From NCBI GenBank assembly GCA_900553295.1, contig USCR01000004.1, positions 1 through 43,853 of the forward strand: 43,853 nucleotides of DNA, given 5' to 3'. Numbering within the stretch: position 1 is the first letter of the stretch; each line of letters opens with the position of its first letter. Both the position numbers and the translations under genes were made by a program. The notes under the pieces are model-generated. The model was not told the origin of the DNA. It worked only from the letters and a program-made list of their open reading frames with translations, and made no database searches. Positions 10,003 through 20,230 of the stretch are shown here, piece after piece. The DNA comes from an uncultured Eubacteriales bacterium. GTDB taxonomy: Bacteria > Bacillota > Clostridia > Christensenellales > Aristaeellaceae.

Positions 10003-13000
10003 TTATTCGCCGTAGGTCAGCTTGGTCCAGTCCTGAGTGGGGGCATCGCCGATACCGGCGGGATACACGCCGGCTTCCCGGAGGATAAAGCCCATATCCA
10101 CATTCCGGTTGGCGGCGTTGCTCTTCACCTGAATATCCTCGATGGTGGAAACGCTCTCCTCGCTTTCCGGCAGCAGGCTGGTCATGAGTCCGGTGCTGGG
10201 CTTGGTGGGCTGAACCTCCGCGGGATAGGAGACCTCCAGGCTGTAAGTGCTGGGGTACAGATTGTCGAACGTGTAGTAGCCGTAGGCATCCGTGGTGGTT
10301 TCCGCCACGGTTTCCCCGTTGCGGATCAGCCGCAGCGTCACACCGGGGAGGCCGGGCTCGGCGGAGTCGTACCAACCGTCGCCGTCCAGATCCAGCCAGG
10401 CCAGATCGCCCAGGCTGCCGGGCTGTACGCCGCCAATGTCCAGGGAGAGCTGATCCTCCGCCATGCGCAGGGTGATCGTGTCGCTCTGCCCGGCGCGTCC
10501 ATTGGTCTGGGCGAGAATGCTCACCTGGCTGCCGTCCGCCAGGCGGGCATCTCCCGGCTCCACGGCCAGGTAGCCCTCCGGCAGGGTTACGGCGATGTAA
10601 TAGTCTCCGGGAAGCAGCTTGTCGAAGCGGTACTGTCCGTCCTCCAGGGTATCAAATACCTGCAATTGCGTGCCATTGCTGTCCGTGAGCACCAGATGAA
10701 CCTGCGCAAGGGGCACGATTTCGCCGCTCAGGTCGGCCCATACCGTGCCGCCCAGGGAGGTGTAGACCACCACGCCGGCCCGTAGGTCGTCCCGGATCTC
10801 GCCCGCCTGAACAGTGACATGCTGCGCAATGGCGGTGAGGTCGTCCTGGAAGGTGCTGTCCCCGGTCTTGGCGGCCAGCATGTTTTCAGTCAGCGCGTGG
10901 GAGAAGGTGTACTCCCCGGGGAGCAGCCCTTCGGCCACAAAGGTACCCGTTTCATCCGTGGTCAGGGTGGCAAAGGTCAGTCCCGTGCTCTCGTCCACCA
11001 CGGTGATCTGCTTGCCGGCGGGCGTTTTTTCACCGTCGCCCATGCGGCCATCGTTGTTTTCATCCAGCCAGAGGCGCCCGCTGACGGTGGCGGGGGTTAC
11101 GCAGCCCAGCAGCTGATTTTCGTAACGGTCGCCCATGGCCACGGCCAGGGAAACGGAGTGTTCGCCGCGGCCGGGCGTCAGGGGCAGGGTAAAGGCGGTT
11201 TGACGGGTGAGCACCAGCCCGTCGGGGAAGGATACGCGCAGCGTATAGGTATCGGGGTGAAGCTGTCCCAGGGTGAATGTACCGTCCGCACCGGTGGTGC
11301 AGGTGATTTCCTCCAGATCCCCGCGGCTGGGCGTCAGGGTCAGGGTTACGCCGGCCATGGGCGCGTCTCCGGCGTCCATGGAGCCGCTGCCGTCCTGGTC
11401 GGTGAACGTGGTGCCGCTGATGGAGCCCAGGGTCAGGCCGCCCACCAGTGGCATGCTTACTTCCTGCCCGGTGGCAAAGTCGAACCATTCGCTGGCGCCC
11501 ACGTTGCCTTCTCCAGTAAGGGTATTGCCGCCGCTTTGCACGGAAGAGAACACGGCCTCGCCGGGGAGCTCATAGCGCACATAATAGCGTCCGGGCATCA
11601 CCGCGTCAAACAGGTACGCGCCGGTTTCGTCCAGCGTGGCCTCAAAAACGGCGCCGCTTTCACCCATCAGCTGCACCACGGCTCCCGCAAATCCGGCTTC
11701 GCCTTCGTCCAGCAGGCCATTATCGTTGCTGTCCGCAAAGACGCTGCCCTGTACCGTGCCCGGGAGAATCATGCCCGCGTCCATCTGCTGGCGGTTCTCA
11801 CCCAGGGCCAGGAAGAAGGGCTCGGATTGTCCAGCACCACCGGTGAGGTTCACCATGACATTCTGTTGCCCCAGGCAGGTGAAGGCATAGCCGCTCTTGG
11901 CCTGCATGGACAGCTGATAGGTTCCGGGGGTGAGATCCTTAAAGGTATACACGCCCTTGTTGCTGGTTTTTACCTTGTCCACTTCGTTGCCTTCCGCGTC
12001 CAGCAGCGTGACGGTCAGGCCGGACACCACCTTTTCCCCTTCGTCCATGGTGGCGGAGAAGTTATCGTCCAGGTAGCAGGTACCGGTGATGGAACCGGGA
12101 TAAATGGCGCCCACCACCACCTGCTTATTTTCGCCCAGGGCCAGGGTCAGCGGATCGACGCTGTTTTCCCGGCGACCGGAGCGGGCCTTGAGCCAGTTGC
12201 CGGTGACGGAGGCGTCCACCGTGGTGGTGAAGGTGGAGCCGTCGTCGGGCAGGATCACCCGCAGGCGGTAGTCATTGGGCCGCAGGGCCGTGAGACGGAA
12301 GCTGCCATCCTCGGCGGAGAGGGCGGAGCCCACCAGATCGCCATTGGACTTGTAGATTTCCACATCCACGCCCGCCAGGGGGGCTTCTCCTGCGTCATAC
12401 AGGCCATTGTAGTTGGCGTCCAGGAAGGCCATGCCTTCCACGGTCGCTTCCCGCATCATGCCCACGTGTTGCAGGTCCAGGGTTTCACCTGCTTCCAGAT
12501 TAATGCTCTTGCTGGCCGTGCGGCGGCCTTCGGTGGTGATGATGGAGCGCCGCTCTCCGCCGGTGGAACTGTAACGGGTGAACATCCACCCCTCAGGGCA
12601 GGTGAAGGAGAGCTTGTAGTTTCCGGGACGCACCTGGTCCAGGGTGTAGACGCCATCCGCGCCGGACTGCGTGGTATAGACCTGCTGCTCATCCTTTTCA
12701 TTGATGAGGGAAACGGTGACGTTGGGCATTACGCCTTCGCCCTCGTTCCAAATGCCGTCGGCGTTTTCATCCATCCAAACGATGCCGGTTACAACGGCCA
12801 TGGTGTTTACGCCAATGCCCACCTGGGCGGCGGTCTCATGGGTTACGGTGAACTCCTGGCTCACCTGCACCAGCTCAGAGCTCATTTCCATGATGCTGGA
12901 GGTGGCACGGATCTCCTTGCCCTTCTTGCCAAAGCCGTACCCCTGGGGCAGCGTCGCCCGCAGCTTGTAAGTGCCAGGGGCCAGGGTGGAGAAAACGGCT

Positions 13001-15087
13001 TCGCCTTCCTCATTGGTGCTCAGGGTGGCAATCACCACTTCCTGATCTTCCAGCACGCGAATGGCTTCCAGTGTTACGCCGGACAGGCGGCGCTCGTAGG
13101 TGCCGCGCTCACCGTTGGTGTTGGCGTCAATGAATACATTCACTTCCAGGGTGCAGGCGGCGGTGGCAGCGGCGCTCAGCCCTGTGATGTCCTGGCCGGA
13201 CAGGGTCAGGGTGTCGCTCAGCCCCGTGAAGCTGATGCCGCTGGTACCAATCTGCCCCAGAAGCGCAACGCCATCCGGGGGAAGCACCTGTACGGTCCAC
13301 TCACCCGCGGGAATCCCCGCAAAGGCCCACAGCCCGTTGCCGTCGGTAAGCGTGGTGGCATATACAGCGCCGGTGGTATCCAGCAGATTCACCGTGGCTC
13401 CGGCCACGCCGGCTTCTCCGGCCTGCAGGGTGCCGTCCTCATTGGCATCGATGAATACCTGACCGGACACCCCGGCGGCGCTGATGCAGGCTAGTTCGGG
13501 CACCGTGAGCGTTTCACCGGAGGCAACCGTCACCGTAGCGGTGGCCTGACGCAGCCCATTGGCATCCAGGCCCGTCCAGCCCTCACCGGCAGGCGTGCCG
13601 CCCGTGGGCAGGGAAACGGAAAGGGTGTAGCTTCCGGGCAGAAGCTCTTCAAAGGCATAGGCCCCCGCAGCGACCGTGGCCTGCAGCTGCTCTTGCTCAC
13701 CGGACAGCGCCACCACGGTGCCGTCCGGCAGGTTGAATACGGTACCGGCAATGGCGCCGCCCTGGGTGAAAGCCAGCTGATAGGCGCTCTCCTGCCCACC
13801 AGACAGGGTCACGTTCCACTGCGCCTGTCCCCGTTGCAGGGTGGCGGCATGGTTCAGCTCTGTCAGCAGCATGCCCTGGGGAAGGGTGAGGGTCAGGGTG
13901 TATTCTCCGGGTTCCAGGTTGCCCAGGGTCAGGGAGCCTTGCTCATCGGCCTGGCCTTCCGCGGCCACGGTATCTCCCTGGGAGAGCTGGCAGACATATG
14001 CCACCGGCATGGAGGCGGTGAGCCGCAGCAGGCCGCGGGCCTGCGCATCGGTGAAGACGTCCACGGCATCGGGGCTATCGCCGCCCACACGCACGGTTTG
14101 CACGGCGGCGGGAATCACATACCGGCCGTCCGCCGGGACAAAGGTGAGCACATACTCACCGGCGGTCAGTCCCTGGATGGCAAAGGCGCCCTCATCGTCC
14201 GTGACGGCGGAAGCGCCGGTCTGCACGGTAACGGTTACGCCGGAAACGCCGGCATCGCCGCAGCGTACCGTGCCGCGGATGACACAGTCAGCGGGTTCGG
14301 GAGTTACGGTGGGAGCTTCCGTGGGGACCGGCGTGGTGGAGAAAACAAAGGGGGACGGAGTGGCATCCGGTGTGACTGTGGGCGTGACGGCTTCCTGGGG
14401 GATGGGGGTGGCTGTGTAGGCCGTTACACCCTCCACCTGCAGGTGGAGAATGTCATCCGCGTCGCCCTTGTAGGCCACAAGCTGGAAGGGAAGGTCCGGT
14501 CCCAGCGCCCGGCCGGGGGCGGCGGTGAGCTGGCGAAGCACATAGTCCCCCGCGGCGATGGCCTGGGGCAGGATGTAGTTTCCGGTCTCATCCAGGGAGA
14601 AGGTGAGCACCTCTTCCAGGGTTTCCTCGCCTGCCTCGTCCTGCTGGAGCTTCAGCACGGCAAAGGAAGCATTGACCTCTCCCTGTACGGTGAACAGCCC
14701 CGCGTCGGCATAGACCAGCACGGGCGGGTTGTTCTCCTTGCCCTCCGCAATGGAGACAGAGATGGGGGCGTCCTGGATCAGGTATCCCTCGGGCATGGTC
14801 TCCATCACCGGGCGCAGGGTGATTTCCTCCGTGGAGGACAGCGCCAAAGTGTCTGCGCTGCCGTCCTGTGGATGGGCCGTCACCTGCCCCAGCAGGGTCG
14901 TGCCGGACCATACCTCAAAGGCGCCGGTCAGGGGCTCGGTCATCCATTGGCCCTCCGACGTGGCCCGCAGCCCATTGAAGGATACCGACAGGGTGGTCTG
15001 GGCCGCCATGGTCACCGGCAGCATGGTGCATAGCAGCACCATGACCAGGGTCCATAGCATTCCTTTTCGTATGCGCGTAACTTGCAT
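10003..15087 (-). CDS. Giant secreted protein of SdrD-B-like / CnaB-type repeats
   Basis: 1694 residues. An N-terminal signal peptide (basic MQVTRIRKGM, hydrophobic LWTLVMVLLCTMLPV, likely cut after TMA near 28) shows export. A leading beta-rich region (29-225) is followed by a Thr/Pro linker (226-266) of the kind used to span cell wall. Three carboxypeptidase-regulatory/CnaB-like domains follow (about 267-345, 350-430, 440-535). Then come about ten SdrD-B-like units from 540 to 1668, each opening with a calcium-loop-like motif: FIDANEDG, FIDANTNG, WMDENADG, FLDANYNG, YLDDNFSA, FADSNDNG, FTDQDGSG, WLDENNDG, WADLSGE and WLDLDGDG. Units 5 and 9 are degenerate. Each unit ends in PG-[ED/TY/NY/RY]-Y-x-L/V. 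There is no LPXTG, no C-terminal membrane segment and no SLH domain. ATG 15087 follows GGAGGC. Adhesin or scaffold is the likely role; it is not proven. Confidence 0.9.
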   Translation of the reverse strand: MQVTRIRKGMLWTLVMVLLCTMLPVTMAAQTTLSVSFNGLRATSEGQWMTEPLTGAFEVWSGTTLLGQVTAHPQDGSADTLALSSTEEITLRPVMETMPEGYLIQDAPISVSIAEGKENNPPVLVYADAGLFTVQGEVNASFAVLKLQQDEAGEETLEEVLTFSLDETGNYILPQAIAAGDYVLRQLTAAPGRALGPDLPFQLVAYKGDADDILHLQVEGVTAYTATPIPQEAVTPTVTPDATPSPFVFSTTPVPTEAPTVTPEPADCVIRGTVRCGDAGVSGVTVTVQTGASAVTDDEGAFAIQGLTAGEYVLTFVPADGRYVIPAAVQTVRVGGDSPDAVDVFTDAQARGLLRLTASMPVAYVCQLSQGDTVAAEGQADEQGSLTLGNLEPGEYTLTLTLPQGMLLTELNHAATLQRGQAQWNVTLSGGQESAYQLAFTQGGAIAGTVFNLPDGTVVALSGEQEQLQATVAAGAYAFEELLPGSYTLSVSLPTGGTPAGEGWTGLDANGLRQATATVTVASGETLTVPELACISAAGVSGQVFIDANEDGTLQAGEAGVAGATVNLLDTTGAVYATTLTDGNGLWAFAGIPAGEWTVQVLPPDGVALLGQIGTSGISFTGLSDTLTLSGQDITGLSAAATAACTLEVNVFIDANTNGERGTYERRLSGVTLEAIRVLEDQEVVIATLSTNEEGEAVFSTLAPGTYKLRATLPQGYGFGKKGKEIRATSSIMEMSSELVQVSQEFTVTHETAAQVGIGVNTMAVVTGIVWMDENADGIWNEGEGVMPNVTVSLINEKDEQQVYTTQSGADGVYTLDQVRPGNYKLSFTCPEGWMFTRYSSTGGERRSIITTEGRRTASKSINLEAGETLDLQHVGMMREATVEGMAFLDANYNGLYDAGEAPLAGVDVEIYKSNGDLVGSALSAEDGSFRLTALRPNDYRLRVILPDDGSTFTTTVDASVTGNWLKARSGRRENSVDPLTLALGENKQVVVGAIYPGSITGTCYLDDNFSATMDEGEKVVSGLTVTLLDAEGNEVDKVKTSNKGVYTFKDLTPGTYQLSMQAKSGYAFTCLGQQNVMVNLTGGAGQSEPFFLALGENRQQMDAGMILPGTVQGSVFADSNDNGLLDEGEAGFAGAVVQLMGESGAVFEATLDETGAYLFDAVMPGRYYVRYELPGEAVFSSVQSGGNTLTGEGNVGASEWFDFATGQEVSMPLVGGLTLGSISGTTFTDQDGSGSMDAGDAPMAGVTLTLTPSRGDLEEITCTTGADGTFTLGQLHPDTYTLRVSFPDGLVLTRQTAFTLPLTPGRGEHSVSLAVAMGDRYENQLLGCVTPATVSGRLWLDENNDGRMGDGEKTPAGKQITVVDESTGLTFATLTTDETGTFVAEGLLPGEYTFSHALTENMLAAKTGDSTFQDDLTAIAQHVTVQAGEIRDDLRAGVVVYTSLGGTVWADLSGEIVPLAQVHLVLTDSNGTQLQVFDTLEDGQYRFDKLLPGDYYIAVTLPEGYLAVEPGDARLADGSQVSILAQTNGRAGQSDTITLRMAEDQLSLDIGGVQPGSLGDLAWLDLDGDGWYDSAEPGLPGVTLRLIRNGETVAETTTDAYGYYTFDNLYPSTYSLEVSYPAEVQPTKPSTGLMTSLLPESEESVSTIEDIQVKSNAANRNVDMGFILREAGVYPAGIGDAPTQDWTKLTYGE

Positions 15088-15186
15088 TCGTCCGCTGCCT
15101 CCATGTTCTTCGGGCAGAGCGCCCGTTTTTATTGTGTTCCCGGCATGAAAAAAACACGTGGATACCTACCTATTTTTCCGATTATT

Positions 15187-15215
15187 ATGGTAAAACAAGC
15201 CGGTATAAATGTCAA
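15187..15215 (-). promoter_or_regulatory. Promoter of the SdrD-B-like repeat gene
   Basis: On the minus strand there is TTGACA (15215-15210), a 17-nt spacer and TACCAT (15192-15187). This leaves a 5' leader of about 95 nt before the ATG at 15087. Confidence 0.7.
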
Positions 15216-15284
15216 TGCTCCCAGTTGTAAAAGTCGCCAGCCGGGGCGGGACACGGAACCAGCAGGCGGATGGCACGGTTTCCC

Positions 15285-15313
15285 TTGCTTCTTCCCCGCG
15301 CCTGTGCTATCAT
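15285..15313 (+). promoter_or_regulatory. Promoter of asnS (extended -10)
   Basis: TTGCTT (15285-15290), a 17-nt spacer and TATCAT (15308-15313), with a TG one base before the -10. The leader to the ATG at 15362 is only about 40 nt, too short for a T-box. Confidence 0.7.
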
Positions 15314-15361
15314 ACAGGGGACAAAATTGCGCAAAGAAGCGCAAGAGGAGCGGAAAAGGGC

Positions 15362-16732
<1,371 letters not shown>

Positions 16733-16764
16733 TTTGGGTTAAAAGAAGAGGGAGGCGCCCCTTT

Positions 16765-17721
16765 ATGAAAATTGTCATTCTGGATGGTTATTCCGTCCAT
16801 GCCAAGGATCTGAACTGGGATCTGCTGCGCCCTTTGGGGGAACTGACGGTTTATGACCGCACGCCCGCGGATCAGGTGATTGCCCGCATGCAGGGCGCGG
16901 AGATCGTGCTGACCAACAAGTGCCGGATTACCCGGGAAGTGCTGGAGGCCTGCCCGGCGCTGCGCTATCTGGGTGAGCTGGCCACGGGGTACAACAACAT
17001 CGACATTGCCGCCGCCAAGGAGCGGGGCGTGGTGGTTACCAATATCCCCGGATACAGCACTGTCTCCGTGGTGCAGCATGTGTTTGCCCTGCTGCTGTAT
17101 GCCATGAGCCATGTGGCGGAGCTGAACCAGAGCGTCCACGCGGGGGACTGGGTCAACTGCCAGGACTTTACCTATCAGATCACGCCCCTGCAGGAGCTGT
17201 ATGGACGCACCCTGGGCATCATCGGCTTTGGCCAGATCGGACAGCGGGTGGCCCGGGCGGCGCTGGCCTTTGGCATGGAGGTGGTTTATACCTGCCCCCA
17301 TCGTAAACCCGAGCTGGAGGAGGAGCACATCCGCTATCTGCCCCTGGAGGAGCTGCTGCGGGTGGCGGACGTGGTGAGCCTGCATTGCCCGCAAAATGCG
17401 GATACCACGGGCCTGCTGAATGCGGCACGCATTGCCACTATGAAACGGGGCGCCATTGTCATTAACACCGCCCGCGGAGGCGTGGTGGTGGCACAGGACG
17501 TGGCGGATGCGCTGCAAAGCGGCCAGCTGGGCTGGTACCTGGCGGACGTGATGGAGCAGGAACCGCCCCGGGCGGACGAGCCGCTGCTCACAGCGCCCCA
17601 TTGCGTGCTTACGCCCCACGTGGCCTGGGCACCCCGGGAGGCGCGTCTGCGCTTGATGGCCATTGCCTATGAAAACCTTAAGGGGTTCCTGGAAGGGAAC
17701 GCGCCTCACCGCGTGGCATAA
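16765..17721 (+). CDS. D-isomer 2-hydroxyacid dehydrogenase (glycerate dehydrogenase/hydroxypyruvate reductase-like)
   Basis: 318 residues. The NAD-binding Rossmann motif is GIIGFGQIGQRV (residues 151-162). The three catalytic residues of the family are present: R237 in NTARGG, a Glu in DVMEQEPP (near 264-266) and H285 in LTPHVAW. The substrate loop LATGYNNIDI near residue 72 resembles glycerate dehydrogenases and related enzymes more than D-lactate or phosphoglycerate dehydrogenases. There is no ACT domain, so it is not a regulated SerA. The enzyme reduces a 2-keto acid with NAD(P)H in the cytoplasm; the physiological substrate is not certain. ATG 16765 follows GGGAGG. It is probably cotranscribed with asnS and ends before a strong terminator at 17778-17816. 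Confidence 0.88.
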   Translation: MKIVILDGYSVHAKDLNWDLLRPLGELTVYDRTPADQVIARMQGAEIVLTNKCRITREVLEACPALRYLGELATGYNNIDIAAAKERGVVVTNIPGYSTVSVVQHVFALLLYAMSHVAELNQSVHAGDWVNCQDFTYQITPLQELYGRTLGIIGFGQIGQRVARAALAFGMEVVYTCPHRKPELEEEHIRYLPLEELLRVADVVSLHCPQNADTTGLLNAARIATMKRGAIVINTARGGVVVAQDVADALQSGQLGWYLADVMEQEPPRADEPLLTAPHCVLTPHVAWAPREARLRLMAIAYENLKGFLEGNAPHRVA

Positions 17722-17777
17722 GCTGCTGATGGGCAGCGGATGAACCGCCGGTACAAGATGACGGCTTTGCCGGAAAG

Positions 17778-17816
17778 AAGATGCCGAAGGGTGCCGCAAC
17801 CCCTTCGGCATCTTTT
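17778..17816 (+). terminator. Rho-independent terminator after the 2-hydroxyacid dehydrogenase gene
   Basis: A perfect 14-bp stem (17778-17791 with 17801-17814) is followed by a run of T, with a 9-nt loop. Confidence 0.93.
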
Positions 17817-17990
17817 TGCTTGGATAGCTCCGAAAAATGGCCGGAAGCCCTTGCTGGGGCGATGCTGCACGGACGCAATCGCCTGGGAACCATGAAAAAT
17901 AGACTTGTCGCGGTTTTGCCACAGGCAGCGCGGGCCCTTGGCAGGATTTTTGTCAAGGTGTGCAAATCCGCGCCTTCCCTGAATTTTCTG

Positions 17991-18019
17991 TGGACGATTT
18001 CCGAAAAACGGTTTATAAT
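17991..18019 (+). promoter_or_regulatory. Promoter of the dapF-dapL-purA unit
   Basis: TGGACG (17991-17996), a 17-nt spacer and TATAAT (18014-18019). The start codon of dapF lies 28 bp downstream. Confidence 0.75.
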
Positions 18020-18047
18020 AGCTTATCATGGGGAGGGGAGCGGAAGC

Positions 18048-18881
18048 ATGCGATTTACCAAGATGCAGGGAATCGGTAACGATTATATTTATGTGAACTG
18101 CTTTGAGGAAACCGTGCGGGAACCAGAACGCCTGGCGGTGGAGATGAGCCGGGCGCATTATGGCGTGGGCGCCGACGGTTTGGTGCTGATTGGCCCCAGT
18201 GATGTGGCGGATTTTTCCATGCGCATTTTTAACAGCGACGGCAGCGAATCCGAAATGTGCGGGAACGCCTGCCGCTGCATTGGCAAATATGTTTATGAGC
18301 GCGGCCTGACGGACAAAACCAACGTGACCCTGATGACCCAGGCCGGGCTGAAAGAATTGGAGCTGCGGGTCCGGGCCGGCTGCGTGGAGACGGTTCGCGT
18401 GGATATGGGCGGCCCGGAGCTGGATCCCCGGCGCATTCCCGTGCGCCTGCCCGGGGAAGTGGTGCTCAATTATCCCCTGACGGTGGGGGGATTCAACTGG
18501 CGCATCCATTGCGTTTCCATGGGCAATCCCCATTGCGTGGTGTTCGTGGATGAGCCGGATACGCTGGAGCTGCCGCTTCTGGGCCCCCTGCTGGAGCATG
18601 AGGCGGTTTTCCCCAACCGGACCAATGTGGAGTTTGCTAAGGTGGTCCGCCGGGACCATATCCGCATGCGCGTATGGGAGCGGGGCGCGGGAGAGACCTT
18701 GGCCTGTGGTACGGGGGCCTGCGCCACGCTGGTCGCGGCGGTGCTCACCGGCCGCGCGGACCGGAAGGCAACCCTGGAGCTTACCGGCGGCCGCCTGGAA
18801 GTGGAGTGGTCTCCAGAGGACAATCATGTGTACCAGACCGGACCTGCCGCCTTTGTGTTTGACGGCGTCTGGCCGGATTGA
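18048..18881 (+). CDS. dapF: Diaminopimelate epimerase
   Basis: 277 residues. The cofactor-independent enzyme turns LL-diaminopimelate into meso-diaminopimelate for lysine and peptidoglycan. Both halves of the two-base cysteine pair are visible: C71 in EMCGNACRC and C220 in [25 protein letters not shown] at the N-terminus, [13 protein letters not shown] and [11 protein letters not shown] are standard DapF motifs. ATG 18048 follows GGGGAG by 7 nt. The next gene, dapL, makes the LL-DAP substrate, so the pair forms a complete short DAP branch from tetrahydrodipicolinate. The dapL start lies 23 bp after this stop, and its ribosome site lies between them. Confidence 0.96.
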   Translation: MRFTKMQGIGNDYIYVNCFEETVREPERLAVEMSRAHYGVGADGLVLIGPSDVADFSMRIFNSDGSESEMCGNACRCIGKYVYERGLTDKTNVTLMTQAGLKELELRVRAGCVETVRVDMGGPELDPRRIPVRLPGEVVLNYPLTVGGFNWRIHCVSMGNPHCVVFVDEPDTLELPLLGPLLEHEAVFPNRTNVEFAKVVRRDHIRMRVWERGAGETLACGTGACATLVAAVLTGRADRKATLELTGGRLEVEWSPEDNHVYQTGPAAFVFDGVWPD

Positions 18882-18904
18882 TGAAAATAGAGGAGGATGC
18901 TATT

Positions 18905-20134
18905 TTGCTGCGCGTCAACGATAATTTCCAGAAACTGCCTGGTTCCTACCTGTTTGCGGAGGTAGCCCGGCGGGTGAAGGTTTACCAGGAGGCACATCCC
19001 GACCGGGAGATCATCCGCCTGGGCATCGGCGATGTGACCAAGCCCCTGGTGCCTGCGGTGGTGGAGGCCATGCATCAGGCAGTGGAGGAAATGGGCCACG
19101 AGGAGACCTTCCACGGCTATGGCCCGGACTTTGGCTACGACTTTCTGATTAACGCCATTCGCCAGGGCGACTATGCCTCCCGCGGGGTAGAGGTGGCCTA
19201 TGACGAGGTGTTCATCTCCGACGGGGCCAAGTGCGACGTGGGCAACATTCAGGAGCTGTTCAGCCAGGATGCGGTGATCGCCGTTACGGACCCGGTCTAT
19301 CCCGTCTATGTGGATTCCAATGCCATGGCCGGACGCGCCGGGGATTATGTGGGGGACCGCTGGAATAGGCTGGTCTACTTGCCCTGCAATGCGGAGAATG
19401 GCTTTGTGCCGCCACTGCCTGACAAGCCGGTGGACGTGGTGTATCTGTGCTATCCCAATAATCCCACCGGCACCGTGCTCACCAAGGCACAGCTGAAGGT
19501 GTTTGTGGACTGGGCCAAGGAGAACGGCGCCATCATCATTTATGACGCGGCTTATCGTGCCTATGTGACCAATCCCGAAATCCCGCTGAGCATTTATGAG
19601 GTGGAGGGTGCCCGGGATGTGGCCATCGAATGCAACTCCTTCAGCAAGACAGCCGGGTTCACGGGCACCCGCTGCGCATATACGGTGGTGCCCCATGAAG
19701 TATGCGGCCTGGGCGCCAAGGGCGAAAAGGTCAGCCTTAACGACATGTGGAAGCGCCGCATGGCCACCAAGTTCAACGGCGTGAGCTATCCCGTGCAGCG
19801 GGGCGCCGCGGCGGTGTACACCCCCCAGGGCCAGGCACAGATCAAGGAGGTCATCGCCAGCTATATGGAGAATGCCCGCCTGATCCGGGAAAGCCTGCAG
19901 GCCAAGGGTTTTGACGTGTATGGCGGTACCGATGCGCCATATATCTGGCTGAAAACCCCCGGGAACATGGACAGCTGGACTTTCTTTGACAAGTTGCTGG
20001 CGGAGTGCAACATCGTGGGGACTCCCGGTGCGGGCTTTGGCCCCAGCGGCGAGGGATATTTCCGCCTGACGGCGTTTAACACCCGGGAAAAGACCTTGCA
20101 GGCCATGGAACGGGTAAAGCAGTGGCAGATTTGA
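18905..20134 (+). CDS. dapL: LL-diaminopimelate aminotransferase
   Basis: 409 residues from a TTG start at 18905, 8 nt after AGGAGG. This gives [17 protein letters not shown], which lines up with the normal N-terminus of DapL. Starts at 18878 or 18881 would place the ribosome site inside the coding region and add nine non-conserved residues. It is a fold-type I PLP enzyme; the Schiff-base lysine is K248 in [20 protein letters not shown] and DAAYRAYV are cofactor-site motifs. DapL makes LL-diaminopimelate from tetrahydrodipicolinate and glutamate in one step and so bypasses the succinyl or acetyl routes. This pathway is found in some Clostridia, Chlamydiae, plants and others. It is cotranscribed with dapF. 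Confidence 0.95.
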   Translation: MLRVNDNFQKLPGSYLFAEVARRVKVYQEAHPDREIIRLGIGDVTKPLVPAVVEAMHQAVEEMGHEETFHGYGPDFGYDFLINAIRQGDYASRGVEVAYDEVFISDGAKCDVGNIQELFSQDAVIAVTDPVYPVYVDSNAMAGRAGDYVGDRWNRLVYLPCNAENGFVPPLPDKPVDVVYLCYPNNPTGTVLTKAQLKVFVDWAKENGAIIIYDAAYRAYVTNPEIPLSIYEVEGARDVAIECNSFSKTAGFTGTRCAYTVVPHEVCGLGAKGEKVSLNDMWKRRMATKFNGVSYPVQRGAAAVYTPQGQAQIKEVIASYMENARLIRESLQAKGFDVYGGTDAPYIWLKTPGNMDSWTFFDKLLAECNIVGTPGAGFGPSGEGYFRLTAFNTREKTLQAMERVKQWQI

Positions 20135-20230
20135 CCGCGTGGGCAGGCCGCTTGGCCTGAAACGCACAAAATACAGTGATCCCCGGGCGTCCGGTGACGT
20201 TCCTGGGGAGAATGCAATACGGAGGCAAGT

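Larger units (their letters stand above)
17722..18047 (+). other. 326-bp gap: terminator, then dapF promoter
   Basis: It contains the terminator at 17778-17816 and the dapF promoter at 17991-18019. The stretch between (17817-17990) shows no credible ORF with a ribosome site and no RNA fold I recognise. Confidence 0.7.

Noticed and set aside
10819..13494. 891-codon open frame on the plus strand inside the giant repeat gene
   Set aside because: It is antisense to the signal-peptide-bearing repeat protein, Gly/His/Gln-rich, and lacks a ribosome site and any recognisable domain.
15314..15361. T-box riboswitch before asnS
   Set aside because: The leader is only about 40-50 nt from the predicted start of transcription, with no specifier or antiterminator.
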